A DNA stretch of 64,000 nucleotides from Paraburkholderia kirstenboschensis (GCF_904848585.1 NZ_CAJHCR010000001.1:1240001-1304000); one strand, 5' to 3'; shown: positions 29,643 to 39,059, counted from the stretch's first letter. Made by a program: numbers and translations. The notes: a model not told the origin generated them from the sequence alone.

Positions 29643-30383
29643 ATGACACAGCGAATTGCGTATGTAACGGGCGGCATGGGCGGCATCGGCACGAGCATTT
29701 GCCAGCGGCTGCACAAAGAAGGCTACAGGGTCATCGCGGGCTGCGGCCCGAATTCGCCGCGCCGCGTGAAGTGGCTCGAGGAGCAGAAGGCGCTGGGCTT
29801 CGATTTCGTCGCGTCCGAAGGGAACGTCGGCGATTGGGAATCGACCAAGGCCGCGTTCGACAAGGTCAAGGCCGAAGTCGGCGAGATCGACGTGCTGGTG
29901 AACAATGCGGGCATCACGCGCGACGTCGTGTTCCGCAAGATGACCCACGAAGACTGGACCGCGGTGATCGATACCAACCTGACCAGTCTCTTCAACGTCA
30001 CGAAGCAGGTGATCGACGGCATGGTGGAGCGCGGCTGGGGCCGCATCATCAACATTTCGTCGGTGAATGGGCAGAAGGGGCAGTTCGGACAGACCAACTA
30101 CTCGACCGCGAAGGCCGGCATTCACGGCTTTACGATGTCGCTCGCGCAGGAAGTGGCCACCAAGGGCGTGACGGTCAACACCGTGTCGCCGGGCTACATC
30201 GGCACGGACATGGTCAAGTCGATCCGCCCGGACGTGCTGGAAAAGATCGTTGCGACGATTCCGGTGCGCCGCCTCGGCCAGCCGGACGAGATCGGCTCGA
30301 TCGTGGCGTGGCTCGCGTCGGAAGAATCCGGTTTTTCCACGGGCGCGGATTTTTCGCTGAACGGCGGATTGCATATGGGCTGA
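29643..30383 (+). CDS. phaB: Acetoacetyl-CoA reductase
   Basis: A 246-residue NADPH-dependent short-chain dehydrogenase that reduces acetoacetyl-CoA to (R)-3-hydroxybutyryl-CoA. It has the cofactor motif TGGMGGIG, NNAG, and the catalytic Ser, Y153 and K157 (NYSTAKAG). PGYIGTDMV and the C-terminal GADFSLNGGLHMG are characteristic of PhaB. The 210-bp gap from phaA is GC-rich and can form hairpins but has no obvious terminator. Confidence 0.96.
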   Translation: MTQRIAYVTGGMGGIGTSICQRLHKEGYRVIAGCGPNSPRRVKWLEEQKALGFDFVASEGNVGDWESTKAAFDKVKAEVGEIDVLVNNAGITRDVVFRKMTHEDWTAVIDTNLTSLFNVTKQVIDGMVERGWGRIINISSVNGQKGQFGQTNYSTAKAGIHGFTMSLAQEVATKGVTVNTVSPGYIGTDMVKSIRPDVLEKIVATIPVRRLGQPDEIGSIVAWLASEESGFSTGADFSLNGGLHMG

Positions 30384-30512
30384 GTTACAGGCGCGCCGCT
30401 CACAAGGCAGCGCGTTCTGGCTCGGATGGTTCCGGCGGCGTCCCGGTTGCGCAAATGCCCGATTGCGCAGCCGGCACGCCGTCCGCGCTCTACTTGCGCT
30501 CAAAGGCGTTAC

Positions 30513-31157
30513 ATGACCACTACTACAAAGAAAGCAGCCGAACGACTGATCAAGAAATATCCGAATCGTCGGCTCTACGATACCGAGACAAGCACGTACA
30601 TCACGCTGACGGACGTCAAACAGCTCGTGCTGGACCAGGAGGATTTCAAGGTCATCGATGCGAAGAGCAACGAAGACCTGACGCGTGCGATCCTGCTGCA
30701 GATCATCCTCGAGGAGGAGAGCGGCGGCTTGCCGATGTTCTCGTCGTCGATGCTGTCGCAGATCATCCGTTTCTACGGGCACGCGATGCAGGGCATGATG
30801 GGCACCTATCTGGAGAAGAACATTCAGGCTTTCATCGACATTCAGGCGAAGCTCGCCGATCAGTCGAAGAACCTGTATGAAGGCAAGGCGATGAACCCCG
30901 AGGTGTGGTCGCAGTTCATGAACATGCAGGCGCCGATGATGCAAGGAATGATGACGAGCTACATCGAGCAGTCGAAGAACATGTTCGTGCAGATGCAGGA
31001 GCAGATGCAGAACCAGGCGAAGTCCATGTTCGCCACATTCCCGTTCACGCCGGGCGGCGCGGTCAACGTGCCGGGTGGCGCGGCCAACGTGCCGGGCAGC
31101 GCCAACACCGCGGCGCCGGCTAGCCCGCAGGCCAATCCCGAGCCGGAAAAGAAGTAG
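30513..31157 (+). CDS. phaR: PHA synthesis repressor PhaR
   Basis: A 214-residue DNA- and granule-binding repressor. The N-terminal PHB/PHA accumulation regulator DNA-binding domain is clear (KKYPNRRLYDTETSTYITL), followed by the PHB_acc domains with repeated Met/Gln-rich helices (MQAPMMQGMMTSYIEQS). The C-terminal 45 residues are Pro/Ala/Asn-rich and include a near-duplicate, GGAVNVP/GGAANVP. PhaR represses phasin genes and itself when no polymer is present. The start at 30513 is the one consistent with the domain. Confidence 0.95.
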   Translation: MTTTTKKAAERLIKKYPNRRLYDTETSTYITLTDVKQLVLDQEDFKVIDAKSNEDLTRAILLQIILEEESGGLPMFSSSMLSQIIRFYGHAMQGMMGTYLEKNIQAFIDIQAKLADQSKNLYEGKAMNPEVWSQFMNMQAPMMQGMMTSYIEQSKNMFVQMQEQMQNQAKSMFATFPFTPGGAVNVPGGAANVPGSANTAAPASPQANPEPEKK

Positions 31158-31391
31158 CGGTCCGAGCGCGGCCAGGCGCGGCGTGCAGCCGCATGGCGGT
31201 GCGGGCTTGCAGCACGGATGGTGCGGCGCGCAGCAGGCTGGGCGGCGCGAGCGCGGTACAATAGCGGGTTGCGTGCGCGGGACGCTGGTTCTTCGGATCT
31301 GGGCGTCGTGAGTTTCCAGTTCCCTGTCCTTGCCGCGCTGTCCCGATCGTCCCCATTGTCGCCACGTCACCGCTATACGCCGGATTCACCT

Positions 31392-32783
31392 ATGCCGCAG
31401 ACCATTCCCTCCACCTCGCCGACGCCTTCAAGTCCGAAGGTCGGCTTCGTCAGCCTCGGTTGCCCGAAAGCTCTCGTCGACTCCGAGCAGATCATCACCC
31501 AGCTGCGCGCCGAAGGCTATGAAATTTCCGGCACGTATGACGGTGCGGACCTCGTGGTCGTCAATACCTGCGGCTTCATCGACGAAGCGGTGCAGGAAAG
31601 CCTCGACGCCATCGGCGAGGCACTCAATGAAAACGGCAAGGTGATCGTCACCGGCTGCCTTGGCGCGAAGAAGAGCGCGAGCGGCTCGGGGCTCATTGAA
31701 GAAGTGCATCCGAAGGTGCTGGCCGTCACCGGTCCGCACGCGTTGGGCGAAGTGATGCAGCACGTGCACACGCATCTGCCGAAGCCGCACGATCCGTTCG
31801 TCGATCTGGTGCCGGCCGCGGGCGTGAAGCTCACTCCGCGTCACTACGCGTATCTGAAAATTTCCGAAGGCTGCAATCACCGCTGCACGTTCTGCATCAT
31901 CCCGTCCATGCGCGGCGATCTCGTATCGCGCCCGGTCGCGGAAGTGATGCTCGAAGCGGAAAATCTTTTCAAGTCCGGCGTGAAGGAACTGCTCGTCATT
32001 TCGCAGGACACGAGCGCGTACGGCGTCGACGTCAAATATCGCACGGGCTTCTGGAACGGCAAGCCAATCAAGACGCGTATGACCGATCTGGTCGGCGCAC
32101 TCGGCGAACTGGCCGCGCAATACGGTGCGTGGGTGCGCCTGCACTACGTGTATCCGTATCCGAGCGTGGACGAAGTCATCCCGATGATGGCGGCAGGTCC
32201 GTACAAAGGTCACGTATTGCCGTATCTCGACGTGCCGTTCCAGCACGCGCATCCTGAAGTGTTGAAGCGCATGAAGCGCCCGGCCAACGCCGAGAAAGTG
32301 ATGGAGCGCGTGAAGGCGTGGCGCGAAATGTGCCCGGACCTGACGATCCGCAGCACGTTTATCGCCGGCTTTCCGGGCGAGACCGAAGAACAGTTTCAGA
32401 CGCTGCTCGACTTCATCCGCGAGGCCGAACTGGATCGTGTCGGCTGCTTTGCCTACTCGCCGGTCGAAGGCGCTACGGCGAACGAACTCGACGGCGCGTT
32501 GCCCGATGAAGTGCGCGAGGAGCGCCGCGCGCGTTTCATGGAAGTGGCCGAGGAAGTGTCGGCGAAACGGATCGCGAAGAAGGTCGGCAAGACGCTGAAA
32601 GTGCTGGTCGACGAAATCAACGCTGACGGCGGTATTGGCCGCACGGCCGCGGATGCGCCGGAGATCGACGGCGTCGTGTATATCGCCCCCGCCGTGAAGG
32701 CGTCGAAGCGTTATAAGGTCGGCGATTTCGTGTCGGTGAAGATCACCGGCGCGGACGGCCACGACTTGTGGGGCGAGGTCTGA
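31392..32783 (+). CDS. rimO: Ribosomal protein S12 methylthiotransferase RimO
   Basis: A 463-residue radical-SAM enzyme that methylthiolates Asp-88 of ribosomal protein S12. The UPF0004 N-terminal domain holds one iron-sulfur cluster ([32 protein letters not shown]). The radical-SAM motif is CNHRCTFC (C161, C165, C168). A C-terminal TRAM domain ends the protein. The longer in-frame start at 31218 is rejected because its translation is unrelated to the family. A sugar kinase gene follows 3 bp after the stop. Confidence 0.95.
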   Translation: MPQTIPSTSPTPSSPKVGFVSLGCPKALVDSEQIITQLRAEGYEISGTYDGADLVVVNTCGFIDEAVQESLDAIGEALNENGKVIVTGCLGAKKSASGSGLIEEVHPKVLAVTGPHALGEVMQHVHTHLPKPHDPFVDLVPAAGVKLTPRHYAYLKISEGCNHRCTFCIIPSMRGDLVSRPVAEVMLEAENLFKSGVKELLVISQDTSAYGVDVKYRTGFWNGKPIKTRMTDLVGALGELAAQYGAWVRLHYVYPYPSVDEVIPMMAAGPYKGHVLPYLDVPFQHAHPEVLKRMKRPANAEKVMERVKAWREMCPDLTIRSTFIAGFPGETEEQFQTLLDFIREAELDRVGCFAYSPVEGATANELDGALPDEVREERRARFMEVAEEVSAKRIAKKVGKTLKVLVDEINADGGIGRTAADAPEIDGVVYIAPAVKASKRYKVGDFVSVKITGADGHDLWGEV

Positions 32784-32786
32784 GCG

Positions 32787-33722
32787 ATGTCGGCAAGCAC
32801 GTCAGCTAAACCGGAAATCCTCGCGCTCGGCGAGGCGATGATCGAGTTCAACCAGTCGGCGAAAGACGAACCGAACTATCTGCAGGGTTTCGGCGGCGAC
32901 ACGTCGAACTTTTGCATCGCGGCCGCGCGGCAAGGCGCGCGCACCGGGTTCGTGTCCGCGGTCGGTGCCGATCATTTCGGGCGCCTGCTGATCGATCTGT
33001 GGGAACGCGAGCAAGTGGATACCGCGCTCGTACGCGTCGACCCGCATGCGTCCACCGGCGTTTATTTCGTCTCGCATGGCCCGGACGGCCACGCGTTCGA
33101 CTATCTGCGCGCAGGTTCCGCGGCGAGCCGTTATGCGCCGCGCGACCTGCCGCTCGACGCAATCGCCGCTGCCAAAGTCGTTCACCTGTCGGGCATCAGT
33201 CTCGCGATCAGCCTGAGCGCGTGCGACGCCGCGCTCGAAGCCATTGCGCATGCGCGCGCCAATGGCGTGCGGGTAAGTTTCGACACAAATCTGCGCCTGA
33301 AGCTGTGGCCGTTGAACCGGGCCCGCGCGTTGATGCTCGAAGCCATCCGTCAGACCGACATCTGCCTGCCAAGCTGGGACGATGTCACCGAACTCACGGG
33401 CTTGACCGGTCGCGACGAGATCGTCGATTTCCTTCTGTCGCACGGCCCGCGCGTGGTTGCGCTGAAGCTGGGCAAGGAAGGTTCATACATCGCGACGCCC
33501 GACGAGCGGCGCGTCGTGCCGGGCCACGTCGTCAATGCGGTCGACGCAACCGGCGCGGGCGACTGCTTTGGCGGCGCGTTCATCGCGCGGCTGGTCGAAG
33601 GCGACGATCCGTTCGAAGCGGCGCGTTATGCGAACGTCGCCGCGGCGCTGTCCACGCAAGGCTATGGCGCAGTTGCGCCGATTCCTTCGCGGGCGGCGGT
33701 CGAACAGATTCTGGCCGGCTGA
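32787..33722 (+). CDS. kdgK: 2-dehydro-3-deoxygluconokinase, PfkB family
   Basis: A 311-residue sugar kinase. The PfkB N-terminal signature is GGDTSNFCIAAARQGA; the catalytic and anion-hole motif DATGAGDCFGGAF has the base D259. Family similarity is best to KDG kinases, which phosphorylate 2-keto-3-deoxygluconate from uronic acid breakdown; other PfkB sugar kinases remain possible. It starts 3 bp after rimO and is probably co-transcribed with it, although the functions are unrelated. Confidence 0.85.
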   Translation: MSASTSAKPEILALGEAMIEFNQSAKDEPNYLQGFGGDTSNFCIAAARQGARTGFVSAVGADHFGRLLIDLWEREQVDTALVRVDPHASTGVYFVSHGPDGHAFDYLRAGSAASRYAPRDLPLDAIAAAKVVHLSGISLAISLSACDAALEAIAHARANGVRVSFDTNLRLKLWPLNRARALMLEAIRQTDICLPSWDDVTELTGLTGRDEIVDFLLSHGPRVVALKLGKEGSYIATPDERRVVPGHVVNAVDATGAGDCFGGAFIARLVEGDDPFEAARYANVAAALSTQGYGAVAPIPSRAAVEQILAG

Positions 33723-33797
33723 GCGCCGCGCATTACGCGCCGCGATACCGGTCGAGCCAAAGCCAATCATCTTGAGAGACTAAACGAGGAGCGAGCA

Positions 33798-34982
33798 ATG
33801 CAACGGGACGTGGTGGTGGTGAGCGGTGTGCGTACGGCAATCGGCGGCTTCGGCGGCAGTCTGAAAGACTTTCCGCCGACCGATCTCGGCGCGCGCGTCG
33901 TGCGCGAGGCGCTCGCACGCGCGAACGTGTCAGGCGACGAAGTCGGCCATGTGGTGTTCGGCAACGTCGTGCATACCGAACCGAAAGACATGTATCTTGC
34001 CCGCGTGGCCGCGATCAACGGCGGGGTCGCGCAGCACACGCCCGCGCTGACCGTGAACCGTCTGTGCGGCTCGGGCTTGCAGGCGATCGTGTCGGCCGCG
34101 CAATGCGTGCTGCTCGGCGACGCGGACATCGCGATCGGCGGCGGCGCGGAGAACATGAGCCGCGCACCTTACTCGATGCCCGCCGCGCGCTTCGGTCAGC
34201 GCATGGGCGACGCGCGCCTCGTCGACATGATGGTCGGCGCGCTGAACGATCCGTTCCAGTCCGTTCACATGGGCGTGACCGCTGAGAACGTTGCGCGCAA
34301 ATACGACATTTCGCGCGAAGCACAAGACGCGCTCGCGCTCGAATCGCATCGCCGCGCCGCCAACGCGATCACGAGCGGCCACTTCAAGGAACAGATCCTG
34401 CCGATCACGATTCCGTCGAAGAAAGGCGACACCGTGTTCGATACCGACGAACACGCGCGCATGAACGCATCGGCGGAAGATTTCTCGAAGCTCAAGCCCG
34501 TGTTCGCGAAAGAAAACGGCACGGTCACGGCGGGCAACGCTTCGGGCATCAACGACGCGGCCGCTGCCGTCGTCTTGATGGAGCGCAGCGTTGCCGAACA
34601 GCGCGGCATCAAGCCGTTGGCGCGGCTCGTTTCGTACGCGCATGCGGGCGTCGATCCCGCCTATATGGGCATCGGTCCTGTGCCCGCGAGCCGCAAGGCG
34701 CTCGAGCGTGCCGGGCTGACGGTTGCGGACCTCGACGTGATCGAGGCCAATGAAGCGTTCGCCGCGCAAGCCTGCGCGGTCAGCAAGGAACTGGGCTTCG
34801 ATCCGGCCAAGGTCAACCCGAACGGCTCGGGCATTTCGCTCGGCCATCCAATCGGCGCGACCGGCGCGTTGATCACCGTGAAGGCGCTGTACGAACTGCA
34901 GCGCATTGGCGGGCGCTACGCACTCGTCACGATGTGTATCGGCGGCGGACAGGGCATCGCCGCGATCTTCGAACGGATCTGA
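33798..34982 (+). CDS. bktB: Beta-ketothiolase BktB
   Basis: A 394-residue thiolase. C90 in VNRLCGSGLQAIV is the acyl-enzyme residue; GHPIGATG and VTMCIGGGQG supply the other active-site residues. The sequence is closer to BktB, which accepts propionyl-CoA and gives C5 monomers, than to PhaA: for example MQRDVVVVSGVRTAIG and YLARVAAINGGV. GAGGAG lies 6 bp before the ATG. Its position 2.6 kb behind phaR makes a supply role in PHA synthesis plausible. Confidence 0.88.
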   Translation: MQRDVVVVSGVRTAIGGFGGSLKDFPPTDLGARVVREALARANVSGDEVGHVVFGNVVHTEPKDMYLARVAAINGGVAQHTPALTVNRLCGSGLQAIVSAAQCVLLGDADIAIGGGAENMSRAPYSMPAARFGQRMGDARLVDMMVGALNDPFQSVHMGVTAENVARKYDISREAQDALALESHRRAANAITSGHFKEQILPITIPSKKGDTVFDTDEHARMNASAEDFSKLKPVFAKENGTVTAGNASGINDAAAAVVLMERSVAEQRGIKPLARLVSYAHAGVDPAYMGIGPVPASRKALERAGLTVADLDVIEANEAFAAQACAVSKELGFDPAKVNPNGSGISLGHPIGATGALITVKALYELQRIGGRYALVTMCIGGGQGIAAIFERI

Positions 34983-35031
34983 ATGGCCGGAAGCGTGGCA
35001 AGCAGTAGTCAGGCAATTGAGGAAGGAACGG

Positions 35032-35718
35032 ATGCAGGAATCGAAATCGGTTAAAGGCGCGATGCGTCGGCGCGGCTGGGCGGCCGTGAGCGTTGCCGCA
35101 TTGCTCTCCGTGAGCGCGGTGGCGTTGTCGCCGGAAACGGCCTGGGCGCAAAGCGACGCGGTAAAGGAACTCGCCGCGCCCCCGCCGATCCAGTTGCCGC
35201 TCAAGCCGAGCCCCGAGTTCGCCAGGTTCCCGCGCTACAGCGGCATGCTCGGCTCACGCCAGATCGTGCTGCGCCTCGGCCCGAAGACGGACGATCCGTC
35301 CGGCGTTCATGGCGAGTATCAGTTCACGGACACCGGTGAAGTGATCCTGATCGCCGGCGACCGTGATGGCGACACGCTCGAAGTCGAGGAATCGAACGAC
35401 GGCACGCACATTACCGGCAACTGGGTCGGCAAGTTCGCGGCGGACGGTTCGGTGGCCGGCGACCGGATGAACGTCGACGATTCAAACCCGCAGCCATTCG
35501 ATCTCAAGCCGCTGGCAGCAGGGCAAGCGGTGCCGGCAGCCGGCGCGGCGGCGGCTGCCGCTGCTGCTACTGCGAAAGACGGCAAAGCCGCTGCGGGCGG
35601 CACGGCTTCCGCGACTCGCCCCGCTGCGACGGCGCCCGCAGCCGCCGCTCCGCCGGCAGCGCCAACGGGAGCAGGGCGGCCGGTAGGCGGCGTCAGCAAC
35701 CTGCAAACCGGCGAGTGA
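35032..35718 (+). CDS. Exported protein of unknown function
   Basis: A 228-residue protein with a signal peptide: basic MRRRGW, hydrophobic core, cleavage probably after AWA at residue 39. The mature part has about 110 residues of probable beta structure (QIVLRLGPKTDDPSGVHGEY, GEVILIAGDRDGDTLEVEES) with many Asp/Gly turns, then an 80-residue Ala/Pro-rich tail. GAGGAAGG precedes the ATG. I do not recognise the family; a periplasmic or outer-membrane location is likely. It starts 50 bp after bktB. Confidence 0.8.
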   Translation: MQESKSVKGAMRRRGWAAVSVAALLSVSAVALSPETAWAQSDAVKELAAPPPIQLPLKPSPEFARFPRYSGMLGSRQIVLRLGPKTDDPSGVHGEYQFTDTGEVILIAGDRDGDTLEVEESNDGTHITGNWVGKFAADGSVAGDRMNVDDSNPQPFDLKPLAAGQAVPAAGAAAAAAAATAKDGKAAAGGTASATRPAATAPAAAAPPAAPTGAGRPVGGVSNLQTGE

Positions 35719-35846
35719 CCCTGCGCGTAGCGCGGGGCTCGCGGCTCCAGCGCCCGGCGCGGCGAAATTCCGCCGACTCGTCTACTCTTGCGTGAGCGGC
35801 GCGGCGTTCTCCGCTCTTCGCATCGTCTTTCTTCATTGAATTCACC

Positions 35847-37031
35847 ATGACCCAATCCAAACTCAAACGAGCTTTGCAGACTCGCATCGTGCATGCAGAG
35901 GACAAGCTCACGCCGGGCTTCGAGTCTTTCTCCATGCCGGTCACGCGCGCGTCGACCGTCGTTTTTCCGGACCTCGCGACCATGCGCGCGCTCGACTGGA
36001 AAAACGACGCGCAATGGCGCTACGGTCTGCACGCAACGCCAACGTCGCTCGCTCTAGCGCAGCGCCTTGCCGCGATCGAGGGCGGCAATCATGCTCTGTT
36101 GCAGCCTTCGGGCCTGTCGTCTATTTCGAACGTGTACTTCGGGCTCGTCAAATCGGGCGACGACGTGCTGATTCCCGACAACGTCTACTCGCCGAACCGC
36201 GATCACGGCGACTGGCTCGCACGCGACTTCGGCGTGACGGTTCGTTATTACGACCCGATGATCGGTGCGGGCATTGCCGAATTGATCCAGCCGAACACGC
36301 GGCTCATCTGGCTGGAAGCGCCCGGTTCCGTGACGATGGAAGTGGCCGACGTGCCGGCAATCACCGCGGTCGCCCGCGCCCGCAACGTGGTGACGGCAAT
36401 CGACAACACCTGGTCCGCCGGGCTCGGGTTCCGTCCGTTCGATCACGGCGTCGACATCTCGGTGCAGGCGCTCACGAAGTATCAGTCGGGTGGCGGCGAC
36501 GTGCTGATGGGGGCCACCATTACCGTCGATCGCGAACTGCATCTGAAGCTCAAGGCGGCGCGCATGCGCATGGGCCTCGGCGTATCGTCGGACGACTGCT
36601 CGCTGATCCTGCGCAGCCTGCCGACGATGCAGGTGCGTTTCCAGCAGCATGACCGCTCGGCGCTCGCGCTCGCGCAGTGGCTGAAGACGCGGCCGGAGAT
36701 CGCCGCGGTGTTGCATCCGGCAATTGCAGACTGTCCCGGCCACGAGTTCTTCAAGCGCGACTTCACGGGAGCTGGCGGACTATTCTCCGTCGTGTTCGAC
36801 GGCCGCTATAGCGCCGCGCAGGTCGACACCTTCTGCGAGTCGCTGGAGCTCTTTGCCATTGGCTGGAGCTGGGGCGGCGCGCATAGCCTCGTGATGCCGT
36901 ACGACATTGCGTCGATGCGTACCGAAGGCGAGTGGCCGCATCGCGGCACGCTGGTGCGGTTCTATATCGGCCTCGAGGAAGAAGCCGATTTGCAAGCGGA
37001 TATCGAGCAGTGTCTCGCGGCACTCGCGTGA
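35847..37031 (+). CDS. metC: Cystathionine beta-lyase
   Basis: A 394-residue PLP enzyme of the Cys/Met metabolism family, which converts cystathionine to homocysteine. The PLP lysine is K211 in VQALTKYQSGGGDVLMG; YGLHATPTSLALAQRLAAIEGG, the active-site tyrosine in NVYSPNRDHGD, and DNTWSAGLGFRPFDHG agree with MetC rather than MetB. The C-terminal GWSWGGAHSLVMPYD is typical. It is followed by a strong terminator. Confidence 0.93.
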   Translation: MTQSKLKRALQTRIVHAEDKLTPGFESFSMPVTRASTVVFPDLATMRALDWKNDAQWRYGLHATPTSLALAQRLAAIEGGNHALLQPSGLSSISNVYFGLVKSGDDVLIPDNVYSPNRDHGDWLARDFGVTVRYYDPMIGAGIAELIQPNTRLIWLEAPGSVTMEVADVPAITAVARARNVVTAIDNTWSAGLGFRPFDHGVDISVQALTKYQSGGGDVLMGATITVDRELHLKLKAARMRMGLGVSSDDCSLILRSLPTMQVRFQQHDRSALALAQWLKTRPEIAAVLHPAIADCPGHEFFKRDFTGAGGLFSVVFDGRYSAAQVDTFCESLELFAIGWSWGGAHSLVMPYDIASMRTEGEWPHRGTLVRFYIGLEEEADLQADIEQCLAALA

Positions 37032-37060
37032 ACTGACGCTGCGTCGGCGCAGTGAGACAA

Positions 37061-37093
37061 GCTCACCGTGATGCGTTCACGGTGGGCTTTTTT
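37061..37093 (+). terminator. Rho-independent terminator after metC
   Basis: GCTCACCGTGA pairs with TCACGGTGGGC (one mismatch, loop TGCG) and is followed by TTTTTT. It lies 29 bp after the metC stop codon. Confidence 0.88.
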
Positions 37094-37202
37094 CTTATGC
37101 TGCGCCCAACGCCTTGGCCGTTTGGCTGATTGTTAGGCTCCATCTCGACCCGGTACGATCGTGTACATCTGACCTCACTGCCAGGCACGATGGCGCGCTT
37201 CG

Positions 37203-37664
37203 ATGAACCTGTTTTTGTGGATGTTGCTCAATCTCGGTGTGCCAATCATCGGCCCGATCTTTACCTTGGCGCTGGTCGCGCCCGCACACGGCTGGGCGGT
37301 TGCGAAGGAACTGATCGCGGACTCGGTCAAAGATGGGCAACTGTTCTGGTGTGCGATCGGGTTGTGCGCCGCCGGGGTTTATGAGCTGGTGACGGCGTTG
37401 GAGCAGGGCGGCAGGGCAGTCGCCGTTCTTGAGTTCGGCATGGTGACTTTTTGCCTGCTGGCTTTCGTATGTTCCATCATCGTCATGTCTTGCCTTCTCA
37501 ACGCTCACTACGGCAGGGTGGCTAGACGTGTTAGTCACCACTCCACGCAGCCGACCGGAGGGAGTTTTTCGCGAGTGGCAATCGGTTGTTCGATCGTGTC
37601 TACCTGTGTTTCGGCCATCTTATTGGCAATCCTACACATCTACGTGAGCCGATTTATTGGATAG
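37203..37664 (+). CDS. Small membrane protein of unknown function
   Basis: A 153-residue protein with about four hydrophobic segments (residues 3-25, 47-66, 77-99 and 125-148) separated by short polar loops. The longest loop, about 100-122 (YGRVARRVSHHSTQPTGG), is basic and probably cytoplasmic. No family is recognised. The Shine-Dalgarno is weak. Codon use is less GC-biased than in the neighbours. A second small membrane protein starts 36 bp after its stop codon. The pair stands alone between metC and serB. Confidence 0.6.
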   Translation: MNLFLWMLLNLGVPIIGPIFTLALVAPAHGWAVAKELIADSVKDGQLFWCAIGLCAAGVYELVTALEQGGRAVAVLEFGMVTFCLLAFVCSIIVMSCLLNAHYGRVARRVSHHSTQPTGGSFSRVAIGCSIVSTCVSAILLAILHIYVSRFIG

Positions 37665-37700
37665 TGCAGCATTTATACTGGCTCTCTCAAGGAGGCACTT

Positions 37701-37832
37701 ATGAACAAGCTAGTAACTTTCCTCGCATCGGAGAAAAATCATTGGCGTATCTTAAAGTGGACCTCGATCGTAATGGCTATCGACCTTCTCTTCATGGTCG
37801 TGGCGTTGCTCTGGGCGTTTACGGAAAGATAG
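37701..37832 (+). CDS. 43-residue single-helix membrane protein
   Basis: A short frame with a near-perfect Shine-Dalgarno AAGGAGG (37689-37695) 5 bp before ATG. The translation begins MNKLVTFLASEKNHWRILKW, continues with a hydrophobic helix SIVMAIDLLFMVVALLWAF and ends TER. One transmembrane helix with a positively charged N-terminal side predicts an N-in topology. It lies 36 bp behind the four-helix membrane protein and is probably co-transcribed. The strong ribosome-binding site is the main support; no homologue is recognised. Confidence 0.65.
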   Translation: MNKLVTFLASEKNHWRILKWTSIVMAIDLLFMVVALLWAFTER

Positions 37833-37918
37833 TCTGTCCAAGCTGCGCTACCTCGCGCAGCCATTAGACACGACGAAGACGCAACGAAGACGCAACCACC
37901 CCACCTTGGCATCTAACC

Positions 37919-38758
37919 TCAAAACAACCGCAACAACCCATCCAGCCCCACGTAGTTGAACGCCACGCTGGCCGCTTCACGTACTACCGGCTTCGCACGG
38001 AACGCAACGGAAAGTCCCGCTTCGGCCATCATCTTGAGATCGTTGGAGCCATCGCCCATCGCGATTGCGCGCGACGGGTCAATGTTGAGCCGCGCGCAGG
38101 TCTCGCGCAGCGTGCGCGCTTTCACATCGGCATTGACGATTTCGCCGAGAACTTTGCCCGTCAGCTTGCCGTCCACGATTTCGAGCGTATTAGCGCGCGT
38201 GAAGTCGAGGCCGAGCCGTGCCTTCAGCTTCTCGGTGAAGAAGTTGAATCCGCCCGACACCAGCAGCGTTTTCAGTCCCGCTTCTTTCGCGCCAGCCAGC
38301 ATTTGCTCGGCGCCCGGCGAAAGCTGCAGGCGTTCTTCATAAACGCGTTCGAGCGCGCTTGCGTCGAGTCCCTTCAGAAGCGCGACGCGGCGCGTCAGGC
38401 TTTCGTTGAAGTCTTTGATCTCGCCGCGCATCGAGGCCTCGGTGATGGCGGCGACTTCCGCTTTCAGACCGCAGAAGTCGGCGATTTCATCGATACATTC
38501 GATCGCGATCAGCGTCGAATCCATGTCCATCGCGACAAGGCCGAAGTCGTGCAACTTGCGGCCTGCTTCGACAAACGCGTAGTCCAGCCGATGCGTGCCG
38601 CAATAAACGTCCAGGTCCGGACGCTGCGCGATATCGGCGCCGGCGATGCGGATCGCGCTTGCGTCGACAACGGTGGCGTGCGAGCCGCGTGCGAGCGCAA
38701 CGAGCGTTTTGTGGTGATCGGCGGAAATCGGCGCGGGGCTTTGGATGACGAGGTTCAT
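37919..38758 (-). CDS. serB: Phosphoserine phosphatase SerB
   Basis: A 279-residue HAD-superfamily phosphatase, the last step of serine biosynthesis. HAD motif I is VAMDMDSTLIAIE with D78 and D80; motif II lies in LLVSGGFNFFTE, and motifs III/IV in AIAMGDGSNDLKMM. The N-terminal 70 residues are a regulatory-type domain, partly ACT-like. The start MNLVIQSPAP at 38758 is chosen; the frame stays open to 38983 only because it runs into the octamer repeat, which encodes a cyclic octapeptide. Confidence 0.93.
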   Translation of the reverse strand: MNLVIQSPAPISADHHKTLVALARGSHATVVDASAIRIAGADIAQRPDLDVYCGTHRLDYAFVEAGRKLHDFGLVAMDMDSTLIAIECIDEIADFCGLKAEVAAITEASMRGEIKDFNESLTRRVALLKGLDASALERVYEERLQLSPGAEQMLAGAKEAGLKTLLVSGGFNFFTEKLKARLGLDFTRANTLEIVDGKLTGKVLGEIVNADVKARTLRETCARLNIDPSRAIAMGDGSNDLKMMAEAGLSVAFRAKPVVREAASVAFNYVGLDGLLRLF

Positions 38759-38836
38759 GAACGACGCATTGACCAGGAAAAGGCGAGCGCAGGGCTCGCG
38801 GGAAATCCGCTTATTGTAACGGTTCGACGGGATGTG

Positions 38837-38860
38837 CCATCGCGCCATCGCGCCATCGCG
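38837..38860 (+). repeat. Octanucleotide repeat CCATCGCG, three copies
   Basis: Three perfect tandem copies, 38837-38844, 38845-38852 and 38853-38860. A second array with a different 8-bp unit begins 9 bp further on. Confidence 0.9.
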
Positions 38861-38869
38861 GCAATGCTC

Positions 38870-39059
38870 AAACGCCGAAACGCCGAAACGCCGAAACGCC
38901 GAAACGCCGAAACGCCGAAACGCCGAAACGCCGAAACGCCGAAACGCCGAAACGCCGAAACGCCGAAACGCCGAAACGCCCAAACGCCCAAACGCTCAAC
39001 GCCCAACGCCCAACGCCGAAACGCCAAACGCCAAACGCCAAACGCCAAACGCGCCAAAC
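38870..39059 (+). repeat. Octanucleotide tandem array, unit AAACGCCG
   Basis: Thirteen perfect head-to-tail copies from 38870 to 38973, then AAACGCCC twice, AAACGCTC, and a decaying tail of 7-bp versions (AACGCCC, AAACGCC) to about 39059. Rotated, the unit is GAAACGCC. The perfect left part and decayed right part suggest recent expansion at the left, serB-proximal, end. Confidence 0.97.

Noticed and set aside
38837..39059. CRISPR array.
   Set aside because: Units are 8 bp, head to tail without spacers, and no cas genes are in the window.
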